DNA of 21,826 nucleotides from Candidatus Saccharimonadia bacterium (GTDB taxonomy: Bacteria > Patescibacteriota > Saccharimonadia > Saccharimonadales > SZUA-47). Location: positions 1 to 21,826 of the forward strand of contig CALLJT010000097.1 in assembly GCA_938050265.1 (NCBI GenBank), given 5' to 3'. Both the position numbers and the translations under genes were made by a program. How positions within the stretch are numbered: the first letter of the stretch is position 1; each line of letters starts with the position of its first letter. The notes beneath the pieces are model-generated. The model had not been told where the DNA came from and did not search any database. It was given only the letters and a program-made list of their open reading frames with translations. Positions 6,624 to 15,511 of the stretch are shown one piece after another.

Positions 6624-7991
6624 TTACTTAATATCGTCGAGGACGATGTTGGCGACTTTTTCGCCTTCACGGATGGCGAAGTTGATGCCGCGGTCTTCTG
6701 GGAAAATCTGCGTGAAGTTGCTGAGGTAGACACCTGGGATCGGTGTTTGGTAGTCAGGTATGAGCTCTTCATAGCCGATAGTCACGATGTGCTGTGCGTC
6801 AATGTACTTGAATACGTGTGCTTCTTGGACCTGTGACTCGTCGAACTCTGGGAACATTTTTCGGACGCCGTCGTACCAGTCAGCGGTGATTTGTTTGTCG
6901 CTTTGTTTGAAGAGCTCTTCGCCTTTGGCTGGGTAGGCTCCGATGTAGTACACGTGGTTGCCGTCATACGTTTCGTCGGCGTCTTGCGTCAAGTTGGTCA
7001 GGTCAAGAAGCACGAGGAACGGTGCGTTTTTGTCACTGAACTGGTGCCAGTAGTAGTCACTCAGTTTTTGTTTAGATGTAAACACCATGAGTACGGCGTC
7101 TAGGTATGGGATGCTGTTGAGGTTGTCAGCATATTTTTTGGTCATCTGTGAGCAGTTTGCGGTCAGTCGTGCAAGTACGTTTGATGGTGTCGTCGTAACG
7201 ATACGGTCAAACGAGTGCTTTTTGCCTTTTACTACGACATACGGCTTCTGCCCTTTAGCGTCGTAGTTGATTTCTTCAAGTGTCGTGCTGGTTTTGATCG
7301 TAACACCAAGTTCGCGGAGTTTTTTCTCGTAGCCGTCGACCAGTACGCTCCAGCTGCCATCGAAGTAACCAAGCTTTTCGACGACTTCGCCTTTGTCTTT
7401 AGAGACTTGGCGAACATGGATACGACCCCAGAGCCATGCCATGGTGACGTCGCGGTAGTGTTCTTCTGAGAACTTCCCTTTGAGTAGTGGCTCCCAGATC
7501 ACTTTGGTGGCTGCTTCGCCGTTGTATTTGGTGAGCCAGTCCATCGCAGTTATTTTTGTGAGTTTCTGCCAGTTACGAACGCGCTGTAAGTACAGTGCAA
7601 CAACACCGGTTCGGATTTTTTGGATAAACGTGAGGCCTGGGAACTTCAGGAGGTCGATCGGCGTCATGAGCGGGTATACTTTGCCGTCGTAGAATGTGCC
7701 AATTGAGCTTGGGTGGAATTTGAGCTTGTCTGCAACACCGAGTTCTTTGGCAAGTTTCTGGTTTTCTGTGTCTGTTTTGTAGGTGAAGTGATAGGCTCTC
7801 TCGAGCGGCTGTCCTGAATCGAGCGTAAACCCACTCGCGAGGCCGCCGAGGTTTTCTGCTCGCTCCATGAGCGTCACGTCGTGCCCTGCCTGTGCGAGTC
7901 GTAGCGCTGTAGTAAGCCCCGTGAAACCCGCCCCAATAACGGCTATTTTCTGAGGTGTGTCTGTCTGTTTGTTCGCTGTAGCGGTGTCCAT
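6624..7991 (-). CDS. FAD-dependent amine-oxidase/protoporphyrinogen-oxidase-like oxidoreductase
   Basis: The 455-residue protein opens with a Rossmann dinucleotide site: KIAVIGAGFTGLTTALRLAQ (GxGxxG at 20-25), then VTLMER, whose E43 would bind the FAD ribose, and LGGLAS. This is the NAD(P)-binding_8/amino-oxidase family that includes phytoene desaturases, protoporphyrinogen oxidase and UDP-galactopyranose mutase-like proteins. Typical motifs of UDP-galactopyranose mutase are not all clear. In glycan loci such enzymes often act on lipid-linked or nucleotide sugars. The stop of the upstream GtrA gene is one base before its ATG, so both are translated together. It is the last gene of the locus. 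Confidence 0.82.
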   Translation of the reverse strand: MDTATANKQTDTPQKIAVIGAGFTGLTTALRLAQAGHDVTLMERAENLGGLASGFTLDSGQPLERAYHFTYKTDTENQKLAKELGVADKLKFHPSSIGTFYDGKVYPLMTPIDLLKFPGLTFIQKIRTGVVALYLQRVRNWQKLTKITAMDWLTKYNGEAATKVIWEPLLKGKFSEEHYRDVTMAWLWGRIHVRQVSKDKGEVVEKLGYFDGSWSVLVDGYEKKLRELGVTIKTSTTLEEINYDAKGQKPYVVVKGKKHSFDRIVTTTPSNVLARLTANCSQMTKKYADNLNSIPYLDAVLMVFTSKQKLSDYYWHQFSDKNAPFLVLLDLTNLTQDADETYDGNHVYYIGAYPAKGEELFKQSDKQITADWYDGVRKMFPEFDESQVQEAHVFKYIDAQHIVTIGYEELIPDYQTPIPGVYLSNFTQIFPEDRGINFAIREGEKVANIVLDDIK

Positions 7992-7992
7992 G

Positions 7993-8475
7993 TTAGATTA
8001 TATCTCCTTCTTCAATTGCAAGCTCGAGCAGATTGTCGTCTGAATGATCTTCGAAATCACCAAATGTCGTAAGCCGATTTAGGGTAAATTGTACAATAAA
8101 TATAAACGGCAGACCAATGATTTTTGCTACGTCAGCATTGACCCCGAGTTTCGTGAGTGAAAATATGATCGCACCACTGACAAGCGCCCCAATAGCGGAT
8201 ACTCCTGCAAACGACAGAAATCGCTTTACTAATTGATCCCGCTTTTTAAACGTGAATATCGAGTTGAGCGTAAAACTATACACTACTGCAACTGCAACCG
8301 CGATATAGTGCGCAACCTGGTTGTAGAGGTCGCTTTTTGTTGACGGATCGCCGCCGAGCCTGACAAAAATCATGTATAGCCCGATATCTATGACGACTGC
8401 TCCACCGCCTATGATGCCGTACAGGACGAGCTCGCGGAAGTTTTCTGTTATAAAGGTGAAGGTTTTCTTGATCAT
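7993..8475 (-). CDS. GtrA family membrane protein (polyprenyl-phosphate sugar flippase-like)
   Basis: A 160-residue protein with four hydrophobic segments (about 16-36, 50-70, 85-105, 112-132) and the GtrA pattern: ELVLYGIIGGGAVVIDIGLY in helix 1, YSFTLNSIFTFKKRD after helix 2 and FTLNRLTTF near the end, the last being the family's conserved NRxWTF-like box. GtrA proteins help move polyprenyl-phosphate-linked sugars across the membrane. It lies between the GT39-GH8 gene (84-bp gap) and the FAD enzyme gene (1-bp gap). No Shine-Dalgarno is evident. A second GtrA domain is fused to the locus's mannosyltransferase-like gene, so the pathway has two flippase-type modules. Confidence 0.9.
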   Translation of the reverse strand: MIKKTFTFITENFRELVLYGIIGGGAVVIDIGLYMIFVRLGGDPSTKSDLYNQVAHYIAVAVAVVYSFTLNSIFTFKKRDQLVKRFLSFAGVSAIGALVSGAIIFSLTKLGVNADVAKIIGLPFIFIVQFTLNRLTTFGDFEDHSDDNLLELAIEEGDII

Positions 8476-8559
8476 GATGGGTGCGTTTTGTTCCGTTCTC
8501 TTGTATACCGCTTCCGCGTGCGCTCCGGTCGTAGTTCGCGGGTAGTGGATTATTGTTAC
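8476..8559. other. Gap between GtrA and the GT39-GH8 gene
   Basis: No ORF, clear terminator or RNA gene was found. The minus strand carries TATACA about 35 nt before the GtrA start, a weak promoter candidate only. Confidence 0.3.
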
Positions 8560-11361
8560 TTAGTTTTCTTGCTCTTGCTCAGATTCCAGCTGTGTGACAA
8601 TGGTTTGTCGTTCCTGTGCCTGGGCCTCGAGTTCTTTGTTGATGATCCGGTCGGGGTTGACGTGCATGAGGCTCCATGCACTCGACTGGGTGAGCAGGTC
8701 ATCTGGGCTCGCCCAGCTACCGAGGTCGGCATCGTAGCTGCTAAATACTGCGTCTCTGAGCACTGCCCGAGCCTCATCGGTCTCTCCGTTGGCCGCAAGG
8801 GCGATAATCGCTGCAGTTTGCATAGCGAAATCGATGTCGTCTGATGTCGTTGAGCCGTCGAGGTTGTAGAAGTTTACAAGCTCTCGATCTGCATCAAGTT
8901 CACTTTGGAAAAACGCTCCTATTTTTGTAAGCGTTTCTTTCGCTCGCTCATCTCCGTTAGTATACCATGAATTAGCCAGGTTGGCAATTATACGTATTGT
9001 TTGGTTGTCGAATCGTGTCGCAGTATTCCCAATAATCGGTGCTGCTGAGAGTACGGTGCCACTCCGGTTGATCTGCACCCAGCTTGGAATGAGCCCTGTC
9101 GTTGGGTGCTGCAGGCTTTCGACAAGCGAATACATGTCGCTGGATAGTTTGTCCCAGGCATGGTCGGGGTCTATGTCGGCAAATGCACTGAATGCGACCG
9201 GGTTTAGATAGCTTGGGTTGACGAGTCGAGTGTCGATACTTCCATCTGCGGAGCTGTCAAGGTATAGGTTGCCACCAGCAGTAAACACTGTGCGGTCCCA
9301 GATATCGTCGATAAGCTGCTCCGCTTGGTCTGCGTAGTCTGTTTCGTTCCAGCGTTCTGCAGCCTGCAGGAGTGCGTATGCGGTTTTGACATCGGCATCG
9401 GTCGTCGTGTTGGTGTCGGACAGTCCGTACTCGCCATCTGCTTGTTTTTCCCAGAGCCACGACTGGAGCGAGTCAGTCGAGCGGAACCGCAGGTGGTCGT
9501 TCGTCCATGCCCATATCCCGTCGAACGACTGTCTGTCGCCCTGCTCCACTGCACGCAAGAGCGCGGTGGCTTGTGCACCAGATGTGGTGAGGCCGTCGTT
9601 GAGTGGGTCGACAATCTGGCCGTAGTCTTCATAGAACGTATCCAGGAAGTGCTCCCATGATTGCTGCAGCACGACGTGACGGCGGTCTTTGACTTCGTAG
9701 ACTTGTGCCCAGTCACCGTTTGTAGAAATCAGCTTCGGAATGTCGATAAAGCTACTTGCACCGAACCGGTAGTCCGCTACGAGTTCTGAGTGCAGAAATG
9801 CTTCTTTGATGAACGGCAGTGACCCGTTGGCCATTTGTTTGATGACTTCGTGTGTGACGAGTATGTAGTCTATATTGCGCCAGTCGTTTTCGAGTTCGTC
9901 GTAGCGTATCCGTGGGTCGTACTCAACCATGAACATATAGTCTGCGTTGTGGTAGTGCGACTGGTACTGTAGCTCGGTGTAGGCGTAGTTGTCGATGACG
10001 ATTGCTGATTCTCGCGGAGCGTTTTCAGTGATCCAGTCAACTGCACGCAGTTGGTTAGTGGTCTCGTCTTTGACGTATTGGATCTGTGGTGTGATTCTGA
10101 GCGGAGCAAGTATCACAACTGCACTCAAGAGGAGTGTGTTGACACGTCGCAGCCCCGACCACTTAGACAGATCTGTTGGCGAAAGCACCACGGCAGCAAC
10201 GGCAAGCGCTAAGAACGGTATGAGCGGTGTGATGTATAGGTCAAGTACGATCTTGCCACGAGCGAGGAAGAGTACTTGTGCGACAATAATCAGTCCGAGC
10301 ACACGGAAATTCTCTTTTTTGATGCCGATTATCAGCGTAGCTACAGTTGCGAAGCTGCCGTAGATGATCGCCATAACGTCTTTTTGTGCCCAGCTTTTGA
10401 CGTTGACTATGAAGCTGCTGTTCGGTTCCCACGGCCACGCGAAGTCACCTCTGGATGCTTGTAGCCTGAGTGAATCAAGTAGACTGATACGCTCCGGGAA
10501 GCCGTCAGGCCCGATTGGTGCAGGTAGTAGCTCGCCTTTGATGATGGCCAGCATGAAATAACTCGATGATATAAGCCCGACGATGAGCACCCACTGGACC
10601 AGTGCGTGTCGCCGCATGTTCGGGTTAGAACGGATCCATATCAGGTAGAGTATGGCAGGTGCCATGATGCCAGCGTTGAGTTTGGATAATGTGGCGAGTG
10701 CGAACGCTACAGCGCTGAGCAGTACCTTGCTGAGCGTGAGGCTTTTACGGGTGAGCAAATAAATGCTGAGCAGCACAAACAGCGACATAATGTTGTCGAG
10801 CAGTACGCGCCGGCCGAAGAATATCGAGAGCGGTGACAGTGTATACAGCAGCGAAGCAACGATACCGGTTCGTCTGTTGAACAGGTTTTTACCTATTTTG
10901 TAGGTGAGCAGTACAGACGCGAGATGCACGAGCAGCATGAATACTCGTCCAGATACAAGAAAGCTCGAGAAGAACGTGGTGCCTCCTGTGAGGAGAAGCC
11001 ACCCACCGATAACGATCCATCCAAACGGTGCGTGTTCGTAGCGGTACGTGTACGGGTCAAGGTCCCCTGTCGTTACAAACGTCCATCCACGTGCGAGATA
11101 TGTTGCTTCGTCGTTTTCATAGTGAGGAAAGTTGAACATGTTCCAACCATGCGCTACCAGCGCAACAGTGAGTATGAGCGCGATACTGGCGATCTCTACT
11201 CGGTGTCGGGATACGAACGCGGTGATGCGTTCGGCTCGCGTTGGTGCTACAAAGACTCCATTTTTTTTGCGTGGGCTTGGCGGCACAGCAGGTGTACTTG
11301 TAGCCGTGGGCTGCTGGTTGCCGTCTTTAAGCCACTGTAGGGCGGCGCGTAGGATGTTCAT
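8560..11361 (-). CDS. GT39-like (GT-C) membrane glycosyltransferase fused to a GH8-like domain
   Basis: The 933-residue protein has two parts. Residues 56-430 hold about ten hydrophobic helices with a short extracellular loop after helix 1 carrying YENDEATY (81-88; D84/E85), the acidic catalytic motif of polyprenyl-phosphate-sugar-dependent GT-C enzymes. A linker domain follows to about 560. Residues 565-905 match the GH8 (alpha/alpha)6 fold: a W-FLDTF.EDYGQIVDPLNDG opening, QATALLRAVEQGDRQSFDGIWAWTNDHL, LQSWLWEK, then NTTTDADVKTAYALLQAAERW, aligning with the ASDAD block of BcsZ-type cellulases, and a later RFDNQTIR (D785). The SEGQ proton-donor motif of GH8 is SGAQ (594-597), so the catalytic Glu is missing. 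It overlaps the upstream GT2 gene by 4 bp. It probably adds and then handles a sugar chain outside the cell. The domain match is by eye. Confidence 0.78.
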   Translation of the reverse strand: MNILRAALQWLKDGNQQPTATSTPAVPPSPRKKNGVFVAPTRAERITAFVSRHRVEIASIALILTVALVAHGWNMFNFPHYENDEATYLARGWTFVTTGDLDPYTYRYEHAPFGWIVIGGWLLLTGGTTFFSSFLVSGRVFMLLVHLASVLLTYKIGKNLFNRRTGIVASLLYTLSPLSIFFGRRVLLDNIMSLFVLLSIYLLTRKSLTLSKVLLSAVAFALATLSKLNAGIMAPAILYLIWIRSNPNMRRHALVQWVLIVGLISSSYFMLAIIKGELLPAPIGPDGFPERISLLDSLRLQASRGDFAWPWEPNSSFIVNVKSWAQKDVMAIIYGSFATVATLIIGIKKENFRVLGLIIVAQVLFLARGKIVLDLYITPLIPFLALAVAAVVLSPTDLSKWSGLRRVNTLLLSAVVILAPLRITPQIQYVKDETTNQLRAVDWITENAPRESAIVIDNYAYTELQYQSHYHNADYMFMVEYDPRIRYDELENDWRNIDYILVTHEVIKQMANGSLPFIKEAFLHSELVADYRFGASSFIDIPKLISTNGDWAQVYEVKDRRHVVLQQSWEHFLDTFYEDYGQIVDPLNDGLTTSGAQATALLRAVEQGDRQSFDGIWAWTNDHLRFRSTDSLQSWLWEKQADGEYGLSDTNTTTDADVKTAYALLQAAERWNETDYADQAEQLIDDIWDRTVFTAGGNLYLDSSADGSIDTRLVNPSYLNPVAFSAFADIDPDHAWDKLSSDMYSLVESLQHPTTGLIPSWVQINRSGTVLSAAPIIGNTATRFDNQTIRIIANLANSWYTNGDERAKETLTKIGAFFQSELDADRELVNFYNLDGSTTSDDIDFAMQTAAIIALAANGETDEARAVLRDAVFSSYDADLGSWASPDDLLTQSSAWSLMHVNPDRIINKELEAQAQERQTIVTQLESEQEQEN

Positions 11362-12659
11362 GTTACTGGCTCCTTCGCTGTCTGGAGGCTTGCTGGTGCT
11401 GGTGCTGCGCGGTGTCCACCAGTATGTTTGGTTTTCTCCCAGTCGCTTGCGCCCTGGAGGTGTCGGCGCGTAGCTCGTGCAGAACTAATACCGAGTAGTA
11501 GCTGGTAGATCGGGAACGACAGGAGGAGGTAGACATACCAGTACCATTTGATGTGGAGTTTCTGCTCCCTGCTGAACTCGTTGAGACCAACGAGCATGGC
11601 ACCAAGCAGACATACGAGTATTGCAAGTGGTGCGTAGCTCAGGAGACTGATGTAGGCCGGCACATCCACGAAAATCCCCATGATAATCAGGAGCGGCGTC
11701 AGGACTACGATCAGCGCCTGGAACACAGGTGCACCGAGAACATACATGATGAGTGCGAACTGTTTTTTGTTGGTGAGCTTGCGCCATTCACCTTTTTTAA
11801 CGAGTTGGAGGAACCCTTGTACCCAGCGAGTTCGTTGTTTGATAAATTGTTCAGTCGACGGTGGTGTTTCTTCTTTGGTGACGAGCCGTGGGTCGTACAT
11901 GACCTGTGTTTTTTTGCCGGCGACAGACAGGCGGATGCCGATGTCAGCGTCTTCTGTCAGGAGGGTTTCGTCCCAGCCACCTATTTTGTTCACCTGGCGA
12001 CGTTTGAAAAACACCGTGTTGCCACCGAGCGGCATTACACCGATGCGGGCATAGAAGTGCATGTTTGAGCGGAACCAGAAAAAGTATTCCAGCACATTAA
12101 GGAGGCTATACCACCGACCGTTATAGTCCATGAGCTGTACGCCACACTGTACGACGTCTGGCTGGTCACGTACGTATATAGTGTTGACGGCGCCGAAGAG
12201 GTCGGGGCTGACGTCGTCCTCTGCGTCGAAAATCGTAACGATTTTTTTACGTGCAGCCTGTAATCCTGCGTTGAGCTGAGGTGGTTTACCCGGGGTGTCG
12301 CCGCTGTAGATTAAGACTTTTGCGTTAGTGATGTTGTTGTCTTTGATACTCTGTTTAGCTGCTGCAATAGTGTCGGTGTCGTGGTCGCGCACGATGACGA
12401 GCAGCTCAATAAGCTGCTTTGGGTAGTTTGCGAGGCTGAGCTTGCGCAGGGTTTCGCCGATTACTTCTTCTTCGTGGTACACGGGAAGCAGTACGCTGAA
12501 TCCGACTATAGGTAGGTAGGTTTTTTCTGGGGCACGAGCATTTTTTATACGTTCGGGAGACTCCCATCCATACAGGGTCAAATACAGGTTGAATATGCCT
12601 TGTGCGGTCAACGGCACGATGAACGCTATAAGTAGGACACTGAGGATGATACTAAGCAT
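11358..12659 (-). CDS. Processive cellulose-synthase-like GT2 membrane glycosyltransferase
   Basis: The 433-residue protein starts with a transmembrane helix (about 3-29), followed by a GT2 domain. The conserved residues of processive beta-glycan synthases are present: SVLLPVYHEEE (55-65), FDAEDD (144-149), TEDAD (235-239) for the catalytic Asp, and QRTRW (275-279), the Q(Q/R)xRW motif that holds the growing chain. Two or three transmembrane helices follow (about 300-400) and a Pro/Ala-rich cytoplasmic tail. Bacterial relatives make cellulose, hyaluronan or poly-N-acetylglucosamine, and some make only a diacylglycerol-linked sugar; the product is not fixed by the sequence. No PilZ domain is present. 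It overlaps the GT39-GH8 gene by 4 bp (ATGA). Confidence 0.87.
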   Translation of the reverse strand: MLSIILSVLLIAFIVPLTAQGIFNLYLTLYGWESPERIKNARAPEKTYLPIVGFSVLLPVYHEEEVIGETLRKLSLANYPKQLIELLVIVRDHDTDTIAAAKQSIKDNNITNAKVLIYSGDTPGKPPQLNAGLQAARKKIVTIFDAEDDVSPDLFGAVNTIYVRDQPDVVQCGVQLMDYNGRWYSLLNVLEYFFWFRSNMHFYARIGVMPLGGNTVFFKRRQVNKIGGWDETLLTEDADIGIRLSVAGKKTQVMYDPRLVTKEETPPSTEQFIKQRTRWVQGFLQLVKKGEWRKLTNKKQFALIMYVLGAPVFQALIVVLTPLLIIMGIFVDVPAYISLLSYAPLAILVCLLGAMLVGLNEFSREQKLHIKWYWYVYLLLSFPIYQLLLGISSARATRRHLQGASDWEKTKHTGGHRAAPAPASLQTAKEPVT

Positions 12660-12717
12660 GCTGTGTTCCTACCCCTTCTGTTCTTTCGTGTGCATTACTA
12701 CCGTCGCTTACTGTCTT

Positions 12718-13851
12718 TTAAGCGTGTCGGAAGTATGGACCCCAGATTACGCGTGTTGATAGTACATAGTTTATCGCAGCTGCGATCGCAATGCCATTAA
12801 ATTGTGCAATTAGTGGGTTAATTCCGACGCCTTGTAGGCTGATAGATGTTGTGAAAATTACGAGTGCACTGATAGCGCTTGTGCCGTGGAACGCTGCAAG
12901 CCGGATAAATTCGTTATCAATATGCGCGCCATACTTCTTGGCTACCTGGAATGTGAGGAGCGAATGGCCGACGAAATTACTGAGTATACTCAGCTCGATC
13001 GCACCCATTTCGGCGAGGTAGCTTGGAAGTCCCTGCTGTTTGAGTAGGTAGAGGCTCACAAGGTTCACGACGACGCCACTTGCGCCTACGAGTACGTAAC
13101 GCATGAGCTGCTTGAGCGGTGAGTCATTGTTAAGCTGCCATGACACGATGAAGAAATTAATAATGTCAGCGAGGCCAATCTTAGAGTCACCTTCAGTCCT
13201 GTCAGCAAAGTTGATCGGTATTTCAGATACTTTCTTGCCTGAATTGAGCATTTCGTTTGACAGGTTGATCTGAAACGCATAGCCAGATGCAGAGTTACCT
13301 GCGTAGTTTAAGTGCCTGAGGTCGGCAGTTTTGAAAGCACGGAACCCAGCAGTTAGATCCTGGATGCCTGGCTGGATGCCACCAAGGTTACGTGCAACAA
13401 AGTTTGCGACACGGGTGTTGATAACACGGATAAGTGGCCAGTTGCCAGGTATAGAGCCACCTTCAACTGCGCGTGAACCTACGACGAAACTTGAGCCGTC
13501 GTTTAGTTCGTCCAGAATGCGTTTGAGGTTCTTCGGGTCGTGGGAAAAATCAGCATCCATCTGGATGAGCACGTCATAGTCGGTCTCTTTAACAACATAG
13601 TCAAACATCCGCACGTATGCAGCGCCAAGACCTTGTTTTTTACCTGAGCGGAGATGGACGTTCGGGATAGACTTTTTCAGTGAGTTCACGATGTCGCCTG
13701 TGCCATCAGGTGAAAGGTCGTCAGCAACAAGTATGTGTAGTTCATAGCCACGCGCAGTGAACGCACGTCGCTCTTTATTGATCGCACGCATGATGCGCTC
13801 AATGTTGCCGGACTCATTGTATGTTGGGATAACTACGACTGCTTTTTTCAT
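12718..13851 (-). CDS. Dolichyl-phosphate-mannose-synthase-like GT2 fused to a GtrA domain
   Basis: The 377-residue protein begins VVVIPTYNESGNI and carries the DPM1-type motifs ADDLSPDGT (43-51), DADFSHDP (99-106), VGSR and NFADRTEGDSKI, so residues 1-240 should transfer a sugar from a nucleotide donor to polyprenyl phosphate on the cytoplasmic face. Residues 251-377 form a four-helix GtrA domain with RYVLVGASGVVVNL and FVGHSLLTF, probably aiding the flip of the product. This type of fusion is known in bacterial lipid-linked sugar pathways. It is the first gene of the operon that continues to 6624. A TATAAT on the minus strand (13979-13974) could start transcription with a leader of about 120 nt, but no good -35 is seen. 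Donor sugar is uncertain (mannose or glucose). Confidence 0.88.
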   Translation of the reverse strand: MKKAVVVIPTYNESGNIERIMRAINKERRAFTARGYELHILVADDLSPDGTGDIVNSLKKSIPNVHLRSGKKQGLGAAYVRMFDYVVKETDYDVLIQMDADFSHDPKNLKRILDELNDGSSFVVGSRAVEGGSIPGNWPLIRVINTRVANFVARNLGGIQPGIQDLTAGFRAFKTADLRHLNYAGNSASGYAFQINLSNEMLNSGKKVSEIPINFADRTEGDSKIGLADIINFFIVSWQLNNDSPLKQLMRYVLVGASGVVVNLVSLYLLKQQGLPSYLAEMGAIELSILSNFVGHSLLTFQVAKKYGAHIDNEFIRLAAFHGTSAISALVIFTTSISLQGVGINPLIAQFNGIAIAAAINYVLSTRVIWGPYFRHA

Positions 13852-14114
13852 AACCGTTTGCTCTCACCTCTGTTGTTTACAGACTTTTGCTTGTCCACCT
13901 TGCGCATATAGTCAGTAACTCATGCGTTCGATGTCTATAGCATACACTATATTTGCAAAAAACGCAACACTATATTATATAAAAATACTTTGTACACACA
14001 GCAGAACGTTTTACTCGTTCCGCCTAAGCACGCCCCAGGAGTCTTAACACGCTTATAATTACTAGCGTATCAACTCAGCTTATGTATAACAAATTGATTT
14101 ATCGGTCACATTAT

Positions 14115-15485
14115 TTATTGGTAGCCGCCAGTGTACATACCAGAGGTATCGCTGTCCCAGTAATGGTGTGCTTCGTAGATAGTATTGTTGAGCGGATCAT
14201 CAATCCATGCAGTTGGATGGTAGCGTGACCACGTCGATAGTTTGGCCCAGTTGTATCCACCTATGACAATCTCAGATTCGTCGTCGAGTGCACGGAGCGC
14301 ACTGACGACGGATTGGCTCGCAGCCTCCCAGTTAGCGGCAGGACTTGCCCACTGCTCTGCGTCAAGTGACCGCGGCTCGTTCATGATGCCGTACATAACG
14401 ACTCCTTCGGACTGTCCGAACACTGCGCTCAGTCGTTCCCATACGTCCACAAGCGCGCTGTGCGGCAGAGCGCTACTTCCGAGTTTTAGTGTGTCGTCGG
14501 CGGTGTCGTACTCGCCGTAGTTGTGTAGATCAAGCATGACAGACATGTCGTTATCATGTGCGAACTCGACAGATGTTTTGATTAAGTCGAGGTATTTCTC
14601 ATCGAGCGGACCATTGAGTTCTGGCTGGAGGCGTTCCCAGGTGAACGGTATGCGGACAGATGTGTAGCCTTCTTCCGCGATATAGTCGTAGTTTGGTTTG
14701 GTGTTATATATGTAGTTTTTGTCCGTGAGCGTACCGGGGTTGTCGTTAGAATAGCCTTCTTGGTTGGTGCCGAACTCGAGGCCTGCCATGTTGATGCCGA
14801 GCTCGTTGTCTTTGCTGAACGCATTCAGCTGGAACGACTGACTATTGACACTTGTGATTACCTGGTCCTCGCTGTTGTGCACGGCGAGTGTGTAGTTGCC
14901 CCAGGCACCGCCAGTTGCCCAGTAGTACCCCACCATATTGGTTTGCGCGAGGTCGCGGAGCCAGTTTTCACCGATTGTACGCCACTGCTCACCGCCTTCG
15001 TCGATGTCGCGCGGCCAGCCAAATTCTCCGATTATAGCGTATGATTCGTTGTCGACCAGCCATTGAGAAAACTCAACGAGCTCATCGTGCACCCGTTCGT
15101 CTATCGCGTCAGCGTATTCTCTGTCGCTTGGTATAGCTACCGGGGGTCGATCTCCACTGGTTGGCTCCGGCTCGACTGGTGTCGGTGTCGGCTGTGTTGG
15201 TTCGGGTTCAGGCTGCGCGTTATTGAATACAAAAAACATGAACGTCCCAATACAGAGTGATGATACAACAGCGGCTAGGATCTTGATGGTGGCGCTGCGT
15301 TTTTTGGGTGTTTCATCTCCGAATACAGCTTCGAGAAAAGACTCATCTTCGCTATCGAGTTTGACATCTGGCATATCGTGTGGTGTTTGTTTTGGGGTAC
15401 TTTGAGTGTGCGACCGTGTGTCCTTGTTCGGTACATGAGGTGTGTCCGACGCGCCAGGAGCGTCGGGTTTTTTACCAAAATCCAT
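14115..15485 (-). CDS. Membrane-anchored, circularly permuted GH5 cellulase-like glycosidase
   Basis: The 456-residue protein has a hydrophilic N-terminus (1-64), a single membrane helix (about 65-88) and a Pro/Thr/Glu-rich linker (91-118). The GH5 elements that follow are out of order. First come the usual C-terminal ones: IIGEFGWP (151-158; nucleophile E154 on strand 7) and GYYWATGG (186-193; W189 on strand 8). Then come the usual N-terminal ones: GINMAGLEFG (230-239), SVRIPFTWE (276-284; R278), VMLDLHNYG (316-324; H321), YGIMNEP (365-371; acid/base E370), IVIGGYNW and, last, YEAHHYWDSDTSGMYTGGYQ (strand 6). The stop follows strand 6 directly. All key GH5 residues are present, so an active beta-glucan-acting enzyme is plausible. 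No Shine-Dalgarno is seen; the CobO-like gene ends 26 bp upstream. Confidence 0.85.
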   Translation of the reverse strand: MDFGKKPDAPGASDTPHVPNKDTRSHTQSTPKQTPHDMPDVKLDSEDESFLEAVFGDETPKKRSATIKILAAVVSSLCIGTFMFFVFNNAQPEPEPTQPTPTPVEPEPTSGDRPPVAIPSDREYADAIDERVHDELVEFSQWLVDNESYAIIGEFGWPRDIDEGGEQWRTIGENWLRDLAQTNMVGYYWATGGAWGNYTLAVHNSEDQVITSVNSQSFQLNAFSKDNELGINMAGLEFGTNQEGYSNDNPGTLTDKNYIYNTKPNYDYIAEEGYTSVRIPFTWERLQPELNGPLDEKYLDLIKTSVEFAHDNDMSVMLDLHNYGEYDTADDTLKLGSSALPHSALVDVWERLSAVFGQSEGVVMYGIMNEPRSLDAEQWASPAANWEAASQSVVSALRALDDESEIVIGGYNWAKLSTWSRYHPTAWIDDPLNNTIYEAHHYWDSDTSGMYTGGYQ

Positions 15486-15511
15486 TATTTATACAGTTTA
15501 ACACAGGCAGT

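Noticed and set aside
9204..9716. 170-codon ORF inside the GT39-GH8 gene
   Set aside because: Ser/Thr/Arg-rich composition typical of a shadow frame; the GH8-like reading in the main frame explains the region.
13852..14114. Intergenic GAACG/CGTTC hairpin (14004-14020) as a terminator of the permuted GH5 gene
   Set aside because: The stem is only 5 bp and no T-run follows on the minus strand.
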